Shown here: piece by piece, positions 1 through 8,531 of the stretch
Numbering within the stretch: the stretch's first letter is position 1
Layout: each line of letters opens with the position of its first letter
Origin: an uncultured bacterium
GTDB taxonomy: Bacteria; Spirochaetota; Brevinematia; DTOW01
Direction of reading: 5' to 3'
Assembly: GCA_937928175.1 (NCBI GenBank)
Contig: CALFVP010000200.1
Span: 1-12,051 of the forward strand
Length of the DNA: 12,051 nucleotides
Program-made: the position numbers and the translations under genes
The notes under the pieces: generated by a model
Told to the model about the DNA's origin: nothing
Database searches by the model: none
The model's input: only the letters and a program-made list of their open reading frames with translations

Positions 1-606
1 GTGTAGAAGATTGTGAAAGTCAAATCTTACGTATTTTTTGATATCTTCGTTTATGCCAAATTTATTTTCATCGACTTTAAAAAAGTATTTACTCAATATG
101 TATGGGGATACATCTTGTAATTTTTCTTTGGAGTATACACCTTTTTGAGCTATCTCTAGGCACTTTAAGCTTATGTCTGAAGCCACTATTTCTAATTTCA
201 TTTTTATGTTGTTCTCTTCAAATGATTCGAGAGCTGAAATTAGTAACGAATAAACTTCTTCACCAGTTGCACATCCAGCACTCCAAAGCTTTATCTTAAA
301 TATTCCTTGTTGTTCTCTTTTAAGAGCTATCTCTGGTATTAATTTGTTTTTTATAAATTCAAATTGCTCTCTGTGTCTAAAGAATTTAGTAAAATTCGTT
401 GTAATACTATCAATAAATTCCATCATTTTTTCGTTGTCTTTAGATATTAGATCTAGGTAATCTCCAGGGGGTAGATTTTCTGATTTTGATTGTTGTAAAA
501 TTTTCCTTTTCAATACTGAAACGTTACTATTAGTAAAGTATATTCCACTCCATAAATGTATTATTTCTATGTACTTATCAAGTAGTTCTTCAGGGATGTC
601 TTCCAT
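1..606 (-). CDS. cheR: CheR chemotaxis receptor methyltransferase (3' end beyond window)
   Basis: SAM-dependent methyltransferase that adds methyl groups to glutamates of chemoreceptors in the cytoplasm, working against the CheB methylesterase in adaptation. The frame is open from ATG at 606 through position 1 (202 codons) and leaves the window, so roughly the last quarter is missing. Seen directly: an N-terminal helical region (about residues 1-70), the CheR signature TNFTKFFR (70-77), the SAM-binding motif WSAGCATGEEVYSL (108-121), an acidic residue at the end of the second strand in ASDIS (D144), and KKYVRFDFHNLL (190-201), where CheR proteins continue into the missing 'CRNVLIYF'-type segment. 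The start is the first Met of the frame and gives the normal CheR N-terminus. There is no Shine-Dalgarno sequence. It is divergent from purD. No other chemotaxis gene is visible, so any partner would lie to the left. Confidence 0.93.
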   Translation of the reverse strand, partial: MEDIPEELLDKYIEIIHLWSGIYFTNSNVSVLKRKILQQSKSENLPPGDYLDLISKDNEKMMEFIDSITTNFTKFFRHREQFEFIKNKLIPEIALKREQQGIFKIKLWSAGCATGEEVYSLLISALESFEENNIKMKLEIVASDISLKCLEIAQKGVYSKEKLQDVSPYILSKYFFKVDENKFGINEDIKKYVRFDFHNLLH

Positions 607-675
607 TCGTTATAGTTTAACAATTGTTGTGCTTACTTTTCAAAAAACTATAGATTTCTTTATAATATTTTACTT
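607..675. promoter_or_regulatory. Divergent promoter region cheR / purD with overlapping -35 elements
   Basis: The 69-bp gap carries a candidate promoter in each direction. For purD, TATAAT lies at 661-666, 9 nt before the ATG, with a weak -35 TTTTCA at 637-642 (18-bp spacer). For cheR on the minus strand, TTGAAA (643..638), an 18-bp spacer and TAAACT (619..614) lie 7 nt before the ATG. The two -35 boxes occupy the same bases, so polymerase binding in the two directions would probably be mutually exclusive. A perfect 10-bp palindrome, AACAATTGTT, lies at 619-628 inside the cheR promoter and could be an operator, though it is short and AT-rich. Neither gene has a Shine-Dalgarno sequence. The boxes are matches by eye to the sigma-70 consensus; TATAAT is the strongest of them. 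Confidence 0.5.
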
Positions 676-1962
676 ATGAAAGTTTGTGTTATTGGTAGTG
701 GTGGCAGAGAACATTCCATAGCTTGGAAACTAAGTAAATCTTCAAACGTGGAAAAAATTTTTTGTATTCCTGGGAATGGTGGTACAATACAAATAGGAGA
801 AAATATTTCTCTAAATCTCAAACCACCGTTTTCAGATTTAATCAAGTTTGTGAAGGATAACAGTGTTGATTTAGTTGTTGTTGGTCCTGAGATACCGTTA
901 GTTAACGGAATAGTTGATTTTCTTAGTAAGGAAGGTATAAAAGCATTTGGTCCTACATCAGATGCAAGTATGATAGAAGGAAGTAAAGTTTTTGCAAAGT
1001 TACTTATGAAGAAAAATAATATTCCTACTTCCGATTTTGAAGTATTTAGTGATTTTGATAGTGCCAAAAAGTTTCTTGAATCGCGTAGTGATAAGTCACA
1101 AGTTGATTGGGTTATAAAGGTTAATGGTCTTGCTGCTGGTAAAGGGGTTATGGTACCGTCAACCGTTGATGAAGGAATAAAATTTCTTGAAGATGTTTTT
1201 GTCAGTAAAAAGTTTGGAGATTCTGGAGATAAGGTAGTAATTGAAAAGAAAATAGAAGGATTTGAAGTGAGTTTCTTTGTTATAACGGACGGAAAAGACG
1301 TAAAATTTGTATCAACTGCGCAAGATCATAAAAGAGCTTTTGATGGAGATAAAGGACCTAATACAGGTGGTATGGGAGCTTACTCTCCTGTTCCCTTCAT
1401 AACAAAAGATTTTATTAACAAAGTAATGAAAATGATTGTTTACCCTACTATAGAAGCACTAGGAAAAGAAAACATTGTTTACAAAGGTGTTTTGTACTGT
1501 GGACTTATGGTTGATAAGGAAGGAAATCCTTATGTTCTTGAGTTTAACTGTAGGTTTGGTGATCCAGAAGCTCAAGCAATACTGCCACTAATCAAAACAG
1601 ATGTATACGAAATATTTCAAGCAACAACCGAAGGATTGTTAAGTAAAGTAAAGTTTGAAATGTACGAGAAATTTTCAGGAGTTGTAGTATTAGCTTCGAA
1701 AGGGTATCCAGAAGATTACGAAAAAGGAAAAGAAATAACAGGAGATTTATCAGAAAAAGATAATTCAATAGTATTCCATGCTGGAACTACATTGAGCAAT
1801 GGTAAGTTGGTAACTAACGGAGGAAGAGTTTTGAATGTTGTTGGTATATCTTCATCACTTAAAGAGGCTTTAAGTGTTTCTTACCAGAGAATAAAAGATA
1901 TACACTTTGAGGGAATGTTTTATAGAAGTGATATAGGTAAAAAAGTTTTGGAGGAGGAGTAG
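676..1962 (+). CDS. purD: Phosphoribosylamine--glycine ligase (GAR synthetase)
   Basis: Cytoplasmic ATP-grasp enzyme that joins glycine to 5-phosphoribosylamine, the second step of de novo purine synthesis. The 428 residues match a normal monofunctional PurD. Motifs seen: GSGGREH in the N-terminal domain (7-13), GLAAGKGV at the ATP-grasp start (151-158), the PurD signature from DHKRAFDGDKGPNTGGMG onward (217-238), and the metal-binding EFNCRFGDPEAQ (289-300), followed by the C-terminal domain (about 330-420). The start is the first ATG and gives the expected MKVCVIGSGG opening. There is no Shine-Dalgarno sequence; a TATAAT ends 9 nt upstream. The gene is not fused to purM or purN and no other pur gene is in the window. 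A metal permease follows after 4 nt, so the two are probably co-transcribed. Confidence 0.97.
   Translation: MKVCVIGSGGREHSIAWKLSKSSNVEKIFCIPGNGGTIQIGENISLNLKPPFSDLIKFVKDNSVDLVVVGPEIPLVNGIVDFLSKEGIKAFGPTSDASMIEGSKVFAKLLMKKNNIPTSDFEVFSDFDSAKKFLESRSDKSQVDWVIKVNGLAAGKGVMVPSTVDEGIKFLEDVFVSKKFGDSGDKVVIEKKIEGFEVSFFVITDGKDVKFVSTAQDHKRAFDGDKGPNTGGMGAYSPVPFITKDFINKVMKMIVYPTIEALGKENIVYKGVLYCGLMVDKEGNPYVLEFNCRFGDPEAQAILPLIKTDVYEIFQATTEGLLSKVKFEMYEKFSGVVVLASKGYPEDYEKGKEITGDLSEKDNSIVFHAGTTLSNGKLVTNGGRVLNVVGISSSLKEALSVSYQRIKDIHFEGMFYRSDIGKKVLEEE
1950..1959 (+). promoter_or_regulatory. Strong Shine-Dalgarno sequence for the permease gene
   Basis: GGAGGAGGAG lies in the last codons of purD, 7 nt before the ATG at 1967. 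It shows that this organism uses conventional anti-SD pairing inside operons. That makes the absence of an SD in front of the first genes of transcription units more telling. Confidence 0.8.
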
Positions 1963-1966
1963 TTTT

Positions 1967-2890
1967 ATGGAATATATTGTTTTGTTTCTTGGAGGATTTG
2001 CTTTAAGCGTTATTCATGCTTTAATACCTAATCACTGGGTTCCTATAGTATCCATTTCAAAAACACAAAATTGGAGTAAGAGTTTTACTAACATAGCTAT
2101 TGTAATAACTTCAGTTTCACATTCACTGTCTACTATAATAGTTGGATCAATTTTGGGAATTTTGGGAATAGAAATATTCAAAAAGTATGAAATTTTATCA
2201 AAACTTGTACCTAGTGGTATATTCTTTATAATGGGATCAATTTTTATATCCTTACATTTGTTTGACTTAGCAAAACACCATCACCATCATGACAAAGAAA
2301 CACATTTTACGCATTCTCATAAGAAATCTATAGCTTTCTTAATTTTTTCTATAAGTGTGCTTTTTTTAACGATAATTTACTTATCTATTGTTAACTTTGA
2401 TATAAAAGTTGTCATACTTAGTATAATTTTTTTACTAGTTTTAACCTCTTTAGTTTTAGTTCAATTAACGATGAGTAGAAAACATAAATTTTATTTTTAC
2501 ACTCACCACGATCACGATAAAGAAGATAACAGTTTACATGTTCATGACAATACTCATACACATCACGATTTTGATCATTCTCTAGAGCAAGGGTATGTTG
2601 TTTCTAAGGCATCAAAATGGGGTATTTTGTTATCTTTATCTGTTGCTTTGTTTTTTTCTCCGTGTGTTGAAATAGAAATTTATTATATACAAGCTGCTAC
2701 TTTGGGAATTCCTGGAATTACGTTACTTTCTGCCACATACCTTATTACTACTTTAGTTTTTACCTTTGTACTTGTTAGACTAGGAGAAGAGATTGTACAC
2801 AAACTCAAACTAAAGAAACTTGAGCACAATGAAGACTTTTTAACGGGATTAATACTTGTAATTTCAGGTATACTTTTCTTTTTTGTTTAA
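1967..2890 (+). CDS. NicO-like divalent metal (nickel/cobalt-type) permease with two His-rich loops
   Basis: Predicted inner-membrane protein of 307 residues with about eight hydrophobic segments (approximately 4-24, 42-70, 80-99, 121-142, 147-167, 217-240, 244-271, 291-307). Three sites resemble the NicO/RcnA class of Ni/Co transporters: HALIPNH in the first segment (17-23), SHSLSTIIVG in the second (51-60) and SPCVEI after the central loop (231-236). Two hydrophilic loops are rich in histidine: 104-118, with five consecutive His and then three more, and 180-204, with nine His among Asp and Thr. Such loops typically bind transition metals. The gene starts 4 nt after the purD stop behind a strong SD, so it is probably the second gene of that operon. 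The family call rests on short motifs seen by eye. Substrate (Ni, Co, Zn or other) and direction (uptake or efflux) cannot be told. Confidence 0.72.
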   Translation: MEYIVLFLGGFALSVIHALIPNHWVPIVSISKTQNWSKSFTNIAIVITSVSHSLSTIIVGSILGILGIEIFKKYEILSKLVPSGIFFIMGSIFISLHLFDLAKHHHHHDKETHFTHSHKKSIAFLIFSISVLFLTIIYLSIVNFDIKVVILSIIFLLVLTSLVLVQLTMSRKHKFYFYTHHDHDKEDNSLHVHDNTHTHHDFDHSLEQGYVVSKASKWGILLSLSVALFFSPCVEIEIYYIQAATLGIPGITLLSATYLITTLVFTFVLVRLGEEIVHKLKLKKLEHNEDFLTGLILVISGILFFFV

Positions 2891-2919
2891 TTTCTAGCTA
2901 AGTTGGATTTCGTTTTAAA

Positions 2920-2949
2920 GTGAAAATTAGACTATTCTGTATTTATAAT
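2920..2949 (+). promoter_or_regulatory. Candidate carB promoter
   Basis: GTGAAA (2920-2925), an 18-bp spacer and a perfect TATAAT (2944-2949) lie in the 70-bp gap before carB. The -10 ends 11 nt before the preferred ATG at 2961, so the transcript would have only a few nucleotides of leader, and no SD is present. I see no terminator hairpin for the upstream permease gene in this gap. Confidence 0.5.
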
Positions 2950-2960
2950 ACGTGTATTTT

Positions 2961-5900
2961 ATGCCTAGAAGGAAGGATATAAGTAGTGTACTAGTTATAG
3001 GTTCTGGCCCTATTGTTATAGGACAAGCTGCAGAATTTGACTATTCTGGTTCGCAAGCTTGTAAAGCTCTTAGGGAAGAAGGTTTTAAAGTTATACTTGT
3101 TAATTCTAATCCTGCTACTATAATGACAGATTTAGAGATGGCAGATGTTACCTATATAGAACCGTTGACAGTTGAATTTTTGGAAAAGATAATAGATAAA
3201 GAGAGACCAGATGCTTTATTGCCTACTTTAGGTGGACAAACAGCTCTAAACCTTACAGTTAAGTTGTATGAAGAGGGAATACTTGACAAGTACAAAGTAA
3301 AACTTATAGGAGCTAATGTTGATGCTATAAAGAAAGGTGAAGATAGGGAGTTATTTAAAAAGAGTATGGAGAAAATAGGGTTGAAATGTCCTTACAGTAA
3401 AGCAGTTCATTCTCTTGAAGAAGCTATTGAAGTTGCTAACAATATAGGTTTTCCGGTTGTTGTAAGACCTGCTTTTACGCTTGGTGGTACTGGGGGAGGA
3501 ATAGCTTATAACATCGATGAGTTTAAGGTTATAGCAGAGAGAGGTCTTAGGTTGTCAATGATAGGAGAAATACTTGTTGAGGAATCTCTTATAGGTTGGA
3601 AAGAAATTGAATTTGAAGTAATGAGAGATAAGAAAGATAATGTTGTAATAGTGTGTTCGATTGAAAACTTTGATCCTATGGGGGTACACACGGGAGATTC
3701 AATAACGGTTGCACCTGTTCAAACTTTGACAGATAAACAATACCAAATTTTAAGAGATGCTTGTATAGAAATAATCAGAGAAATAGGAGTTGAGACTGGA
3801 GGGTCTAACATTCAGTTTGCTGTTAACCCAGAAAACTTTGACTTTATGGTCATTGAAATGAATCCTAGGGTCTCAAGAAGCTCAGCTCTTGCTTCAAAAG
3901 CAACCGGTTTCCCAATAGCAAAAATTGCTACTAAACTAGCTATAGGCTATACTCTCGATGAAATTCCAAATGATATAACAAAAGAAACACCAGCTTCATT
4001 TGAACCTACTCTCGATTACGTTGTTGTAAAAATGCCAAGATTTACATTCGAAAAATTCCCAGATGCTACTCCAGTTTTAGGTACTCAGATGAAATCTGTT
4101 GGCGAGACTATGGCAATCGGTAGAAACTTCAAAGAAGCTTTTGTAAAAGCAATAGTGGGACTAGAACTTGGTAAAAAGTTTTTTGAAGGAATGTTAACTA
4201 ACAGTAAAGATTACTACAAAAATGTCTCCTCTATAAGAGAAGAGATAATTTCAAAACTTAGATCTCCAAATCCAGATAGAATATTTTACATAAAAGATGC
4301 TATAAACGTTGGTATGAGTATTGAAGAAGTACACCAGTACACAAAAATAGATAGATGGTTTTTAAATAACCTAAAAGAAATAGTAGAAATTGAAAACTTA
4401 ATACCAAACGATATACAAAAGATAACTAAAGAAGAAATGCTTTTTTACAAGCAAAACGGTATAACAGATTACCTTTTAGGGTTAAAGGTAGGTAAAACAG
4501 AAATGGAAGTTAGAGAATACAGAAAAATGTTAGGTGTTGATACTACTTATAGGATAGTTGACACATGTGCAGCAGAGTTTGAAGCAAAAACACCTTACTA
4601 CTATTCAACTTACGATGAAGAATGTGAGTACGTTGATACAAAAAACAAAAAAATAGTAGTACTTGGAAGTGGTCCTAATAGGATAGGGCAGGGAATAGAG
4701 TTTGATTATTGTTGTGTGCATTGTTCTATGGAGCTTAAGAAATTAGGATACGATGCTATAATGATAAACTCTAATCCAGAAACTGTATCCACAGATCACG
4801 ATATATCATCAAGGCTTTACTTTGAACCGTTGACATTCGAGAATGTTATGAACGTTATTGAGAAGGAAAACCCTGAAGGTGTTATATTACAGTTTGGAGG
4901 ACAAACACCTCTTAAGTTATCACTTCATCTTAGACAAGCTGGAGTAAACATTTTAGGTACTTCTGCTGAGAGTATTGACATTGCTGAAGATAGAGAAAAA
5001 TTCAGAGAACTTCTTAGTAACTTAGGTATACCACAGCCAGAAAGTAAAGTTGCAAATAGTGTAGACCAAGCTTTGAGTGTTGCTAAAGAGTTAGGGTATC
5101 CTGTTTTGGTAAGACCTTCGTACGTGCTTGGTGGTAGAGCAATGAACATAGTTTACGATGAGGAGGAATTTCTTGATTTTGCTAAGGAAGCTATAAAAGT
5201 TTCAGAAGGATCACCAATACTTGTGGATAAATTCTTACAAGATGCTATTGAAGTGGATGTTGATGCTGTTAGTGATGGTAAAGATGTTGTTATTGCTGGA
5301 ATTATGGAACACATTGAGGAAGCTGGAGTACATTCAGGTGATAGTGCTACGGTTATTCCTCCGTTTTCATTACCAAAAAAAATTGTTGATACAATAAGAG
5401 AGTATACCGTAAGTATAGCAAAAAGTTTAAATGTCATTGGTCTTATAAACATACAGTATGCAGTTAAGGATGGTAAAGTTTACGTACTAGAGGCTAATCC
5501 TAGAGCTTCTAGAACCATACCTTTTGTATCCAAAGCTACAGGAATATCATGGGCAAAAGTTGCTACAAGAATAATAGTTGGTTATTCCATTAAGGATATT
5601 GGAATAAAGGAACCAAAACTGGATTATTATGCTGTCAAAGAAGTTGTATTACCTTTTGATAAATTTCCAGAAGTTGAACCTATTTTAGGACCAGAAATGA
5701 AATCAACCGGTGAAGTTATGGGAATAGACAAAACTTTTCCAATGGCTTACGCTAAAGCAGAAATAGCAGCAGGTACTACTCTATCTCTTAAAAGTGTGCT
5801 TCTAACGATAGATGACAAAGACAAACCTAAAATACTTAACATGTCAAAACTACTACAAGATATAGGAGTAAAGATTTATGCAACCACAGGTACACATAAT

Positions 5901-6206
5901 TTTCTCAGTAAAAATGGAATTAATTCAGAACTTGTCCTGAAGATAGGAGAAGGAAGACCAGATTTACTCGATTACATCAAAAACAGTAAAATAGGAATGA
6001 TTTTTAATACAACAAGATCTAGAAGATCCGTTAGAGATGAAGTAAGTATAAGAAAATTAGCCATAAGGTATAAGATACCTTTGATTACTACTATACCAGC
6101 TATGTACGCTGCAGTTCAATCACTTAAATCGATAAAGGAAAACGAATTCAATGTAAAACCTATCCAAGAATTCGTAAAACAAGCTATACCTACTGTACTA
6201 AAGTGA
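2961..6206 (+). CDS. carB: Carbamoyl phosphate synthase large subunit
   Basis: Makes carbamoyl phosphate from bicarbonate, ATP and ammonia supplied by the small subunit CarA, feeding pyrimidine and arginine synthesis. It is a full-length single chain of 1081 residues with two homologous synthetase halves. The first opens with GSGPIVIGQAAEFDYSG (14-30) and carries PTLGGQTALN. The second opens with GSGPNRIGQGIEFDYC and carries LQFGGQTPL. The last 140 or so residues form the allosteric MGS-like domain, with ATTGTHNF and a Thr/Arg-rich FNTTRSRRS stretch. The start at ATG 2961 is preferred because MPRRKDI aligns with the usual CarB N-terminus (E. coli MPKRTDI). An in-frame GTG at 2952 lies only 2 nt after the -10 box. 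No carA is nearby, so the two subunits are encoded apart, at least in this window. Confidence 0.97.
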   Translation: MPRRKDISSVLVIGSGPIVIGQAAEFDYSGSQACKALREEGFKVILVNSNPATIMTDLEMADVTYIEPLTVEFLEKIIDKERPDALLPTLGGQTALNLTVKLYEEGILDKYKVKLIGANVDAIKKGEDRELFKKSMEKIGLKCPYSKAVHSLEEAIEVANNIGFPVVVRPAFTLGGTGGGIAYNIDEFKVIAERGLRLSMIGEILVEESLIGWKEIEFEVMRDKKDNVVIVCSIENFDPMGVHTGDSITVAPVQTLTDKQYQILRDACIEIIREIGVETGGSNIQFAVNPENFDFMVIEMNPRVSRSSALASKATGFPIAKIATKLAIGYTLDEIPNDITKETPASFEPTLDYVVVKMPRFTFEKFPDATPVLGTQMKSVGETMAIGRNFKEAFVKAIVGLELGKKFFEGMLTNSKDYYKNVSSIREEIISKLRSPNPDRIFYIKDAINVGMSIEEVHQYTKIDRWFLNNLKEIVEIENLIPNDIQKITKEEMLFYKQNGITDYLLGLKVGKTEMEVREYRKMLGVDTTYRIVDTCAAEFEAKTPYYYSTYDEECEYVDTKNKKIVVLGSGPNRIGQGIEFDYCCVHCSMELKKLGYDAIMINSNPETVSTDHDISSRLYFEPLTFENVMNVIEKENPEGVILQFGGQTPLKLSLHLRQAGVNILGTSAESIDIAEDREKFRELLSNLGIPQPESKVANSVDQALSVAKELGYPVLVRPSYVLGGRAMNIVYDEEEFLDFAKEAIKVSEGSPILVDKFLQDAIEVDVDAVSDGKDVVIAGIMEHIEEAGVHSGDSATVIPPFSLPKKIVDTIREYTVSIAKSLNVIGLINIQYAVKDGKVYVLEANPRASRTIPFVSKATGISWAKVATRIIVGYSIKDIGIKEPKLDYYAVKEVVLPFDKFPEVEPILGPEMKSTGEVMGIDKTFPMAYAKAEIAAGTTLSLKSVLLTIDDKDKPKILNMSKLLQDIGVKIYATTGTHNFLSKNGINSELVLKIGEGRPDLLDYIKNSKIGMIFNTTRSRRSVRDEVSIRKLAIRYKIPLITTIPAMYAAVQSLKSIKENEFNVKPIQEFVKQAIPTVLK

Positions 6207-6226
6207 ACATGTGAGTTTTGTATAAA
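6207..6226. other. 20-bp convergent gap carB / secretin, no terminator seen
   Basis: The two genes end facing each other across 20 bp. The gap holds a 6-bp palindrome ACATGT (6207-6212) but no GC-rich stem followed by a T-run in either direction. Termination here, if any, is either Rho-dependent or lies inside the opposing gene. Confidence 0.6.
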
Positions 6227-7579
6227 TTACTCTAGATTTATATTTTTTGGTATTGAGTAATCAATTATTTCCGGTGTTAGGATTATAATTATAGTTGATC
6301 TTGATGTTACTTTTGAAATGTTTGAAAATAGGATATCACCTATAAATGGTATATCCATTAAAAATGGAATTCCAGATTTTTTAAGTATATCTGAAGTTTT
6401 TTCTAAACCACCTATTACTAAAGGTATTCCATCTTTGATGACGGTTTTTATTTCGCCTTCCGTAGTGTTTATCTGTGGAGCTTTCAAGCTTGGTGTTAGG
6501 TCTATAAATCTATAGGAGGATATTCCTACTTTAACATCTATTGCTATTTCACCTTGAACTGTTATTCTTGGTTCAACTTCTAATTTTATACCTGCTTCGA
6601 TAAAATCTATCTGTGATGTGGTGGAACCTACTTGAGTTTGATCTTGTATTATACTTTTTATGTATGGTATTTTGTCTCCTATAAGAATTTTTGCTTTTTG
6701 TCCATTTCTACAAACTACTCTCGGTGAAGATAAAAGTTTTACATTACCGTAAGTTGATAAGGTTTTTATTATACCTGAAACTACTCCCCCAGTTGTAGGT
6801 TCTGCAGAAAATTTCATTGCAAATATTCCTGTCCCAGAAACATTAACAGGCGAAGACTGAAAAGAAAGAGAAGTTATACTTTTTATTACATTGTCCAAGG
6901 TTAGATCAAAACCATAATCAAGAGAATTATCTCTATCTATCTGTATTATTTCAACTTTTATCATTACAACCTTAGGTGAAACTCCAATATCTCTTAAAAA
7001 ATTTTCAATATTCTCAAAATTTACGGAAACATCTTTTACAACCATTAAGTTATTTTCAGTATCTATGAAAACTTCGCCAAAACTAGACAAAAAAGGTTTT
7101 ATCATTTCTTTTATCTCTTTAGAGTTTACAAACCTTAAATCGTACGTCCTTGTCAAAATGAAGTTTTCTTTTAATATTCTCTCGTATTCTTCGTAAGGTG
7201 AAAACATTAACGTTTTCCCATCGTATATAGCGTAAATTTCAGAAGATTTAAGAATTATTTGTATTACGTTGTATATCGTTGTATCTTTAAGAGATATGCT
7301 TAGATTTTTAGAAGGTAGTTGCGGAGATATTACTACAGGGAGATTTATTTGAGGCTTTAGAAAATTTATAATGTATTTTGCATCCACATTGTCAAAGTTT
7401 ATACTTATCTTGTTAGTCAATATTTGGGATAACTCTGGATAAAAGGCCTTTGGTAACTTTTCTGGTTTTGATTTTGAAATTGATGGTGAAGGAGGGTATG
7501 CATCGTAATTTTCTGGGTACTGGGAATACAAGTTTATTGAAAGTAGTAAAAAAACAATACAAAACGTTAATTTTTTCAT
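6227..7579 (-). CDS. Short secretin, outer-membrane channel of type II secretion / type IV pilus kind
   Basis: Predicted outer-membrane secretin of 450 residues, short for the family. A Sec signal peptide (about 1-19) has a hydrophobic core and no lipobox. A Pro/Ser-rich linker (about 21-50) follows, then one N0-like domain (57-128), one N1-like domain (141-200) and the secretin core (about 204-440). The core shows VMIKVEIIQI (205-214), LLSSPRV (282-288), VVIGGL (387-392) and the hallmark GIPFLMDIPFIGDILF (403-418). The AMIN and extra N-domains of larger PilQ or GspD proteins are absent. It begins 10 nt after mdh, without a Shine-Dalgarno sequence. TATAAA overlapping the mdh stop ends 9 nt before the ATG, so it may have its own promoter as well as read-through. 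No pil or gsp partners are in the window, so the machine it serves is unknown. Confidence 0.88.
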   Translation of the reverse strand: MKKLTFCIVFLLLSINLYSQYPENYDAYPPSPSISKSKPEKLPKAFYPELSQILTNKISINFDNVDAKYIINFLKPQINLPVVISPQLPSKNLSISLKDTTIYNVIQIILKSSEIYAIYDGKTLMFSPYEEYERILKENFILTRTYDLRFVNSKEIKEMIKPFLSSFGEVFIDTENNLMVVKDVSVNFENIENFLRDIGVSPKVVMIKVEIIQIDRDNSLDYGFDLTLDNVIKSITSLSFQSSPVNVSGTGIFAMKFSAEPTTGGVVSGIIKTLSTYGNVKLLSSPRVVCRNGQKAKILIGDKIPYIKSIIQDQTQVGSTTSQIDFIEAGIKLEVEPRITVQGEIAIDVKVGISSYRFIDLTPSLKAPQINTTEGEIKTVIKDGIPLVIGGLEKTSDILKKSGIPFLMDIPFIGDILFSNISKVTSRSTIIIILTPEIIDYSIPKNINLE

Positions 7580-7588
7580 GAGTAAAAA

Positions 7589-7616
7589 TTTATATTATTC
7601 TTAAGTCCTCTAGCAA
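7589..7616 (-). promoter_or_regulatory. Candidate internal promoter for the secretin gene
   Basis: On the minus strand, TTGCTA (7616..7611), a 16-bp spacer and TATAAA (7594..7589) lie at the 3' end of mdh. The -10 ends exactly 9 nt before the secretin ATG. The lack of any SD in the 10-nt gap makes initiation from a leaderless transcript more likely than coupling alone. It is short and AT-rich, so a chance match is possible. Confidence 0.35.
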
Positions 7617-8531
7617 TTTGTGAGAATTTCTAACACTTTCTACAGATTTTTTTAGTAATTCTCTTTCGTATTCTGATATTGGTATTTCTACTATTTCTTC
7701 TACACCGTTTATACCTAATTTTACAGGTAACCCAAAGAAAATACCATCTATGCCGTATTCTCCTTCACATAACACAGAACATGGTAGTATCTCTTTTTTA
7801 TCGAATATTATACTTTCTATCATTTTAACAACAGACATACCAGGAGCATAGTAAGCAGAACTGGTTTTCAAAAGGTTTACTATTTCAGCGCCACCGTTTC
7901 TAGTTTTGTCTACTATTTCCTGTATTTCTTTTTCACTCAATACTTCTCTTAAATGTTTACCTCCGACGGTTGATAGTGATACGATTGGGACCATTTCGTC
8001 ACCGTGACCACCTAAAACTAAAGCATTTATGCTGCTAAAAGAGCAATTAACTTTTTGCTTTATGTAATACTTAAATCTGGCAGTATCAAGTACTCCCCCC
8101 ATTCCAATAACATTATTCTTATTCATTTTTGATACCTTGTAAACTAAATAAGACATAGTATCAACTGGATTGGTAACAACTATTGCTATAGCATTCGGAG
8201 AATACGGTAAAACGTTTTGAGTAACTTCTTTCACAATTTTAGCATTCGTCTCTATTAAATCTTCTCTTTTCATTCCTGGTTTTCTCGCTATACCTGCAGT
8301 TATAACAAATATATCACTTCCTTCACTCAACCTGTAATCATCTCCACCAACCACCCTAGAATCAGACCCTAAAATTCCACATTCTTGACTTATATCTAAC
8401 GATTTGCCCTTGGCCATCTCCCCAACAACATCTATAAGACAAATATCAGCGTAACCTCTTAAAGCTATTGTATTTGCTATTACACTTCCAACATTTCCAG
8501 CCCCAACTACGGTTATTTTTACTTTCCTCAT
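7590..8531 (-). CDS. mdh: Malate dehydrogenase, LDH-like type
   Basis: NAD-dependent interconversion of malate and oxaloacetate in the cytoplasm. From ATG at 8531 the protein has 313 residues, normal for the LDH-like (type 3) MDH family. Seen: the Rossmann motif VVGAGNVG (8-15), D34 at the end of the second strand (NAD specificity), the substrate loop ARKPGMKRED (82-91) with R83 and R89, NPVD (121-124), R152 in LDTARF, and the catalytic H176 in GGHGDE. R83 at the discriminating position, with RKPGM rather than the QKPGE of lactate dehydrogenases, supports malate. A longer frame opens at ATG 8570, but its 13 extra residues (MKICPCFQKN...) match nothing in the family, and the inner ATG gives the standard MRKVKITVVGAG opening. 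The secretin gene follows after 10 nt. Confidence 0.95.
   Translation of the reverse strand: MRKVKITVVGAGNVGSVIANTIALRGYADICLIDVVGEMAKGKSLDISQECGILGSDSRVVGGDDYRLSEGSDIFVITAGIARKPGMKREDLIETNAKIVKEVTQNVLPYSPNAIAIVVTNPVDTMSYLVYKVSKMNKNNVIGMGGVLDTARFKYYIKQKVNCSFSSINALVLGGHGDEMVPIVSLSTVGGKHLREVLSEKEIQEIVDKTRNGGAEIVNLLKTSSAYYAPGMSVVKMIESIIFDKKEILPCSVLCEGEYGIDGIFFGLPVKLGINGVEEIVEIPISEYERELLKKSVESVRNSHKLLEDLRII

Noticed and set aside
102..299. Plus-strand 65-codon open frame at the left edge
   Set aside because: Lies opposite cheR, whose frame is open over 1-606 with strong family motifs.
660..1067. Antisense open frame within purD
   Set aside because: The sense frame carries clear PurD motifs; the antisense product has no recognisable motif or start signal.
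2891..2943. Possible terminator or riboswitch between the permease gene and carB
   Set aside because: No stable stem with a T-run and no recognisable riboswitch core in this short AT-rich gap.
2952..2960. GTG start for carB three codons upstream
   Set aside because: It lies 2 nt after a perfect TATAAT, so it could hardly be in the transcript; the ATG at 2961 matches the family N-terminus.
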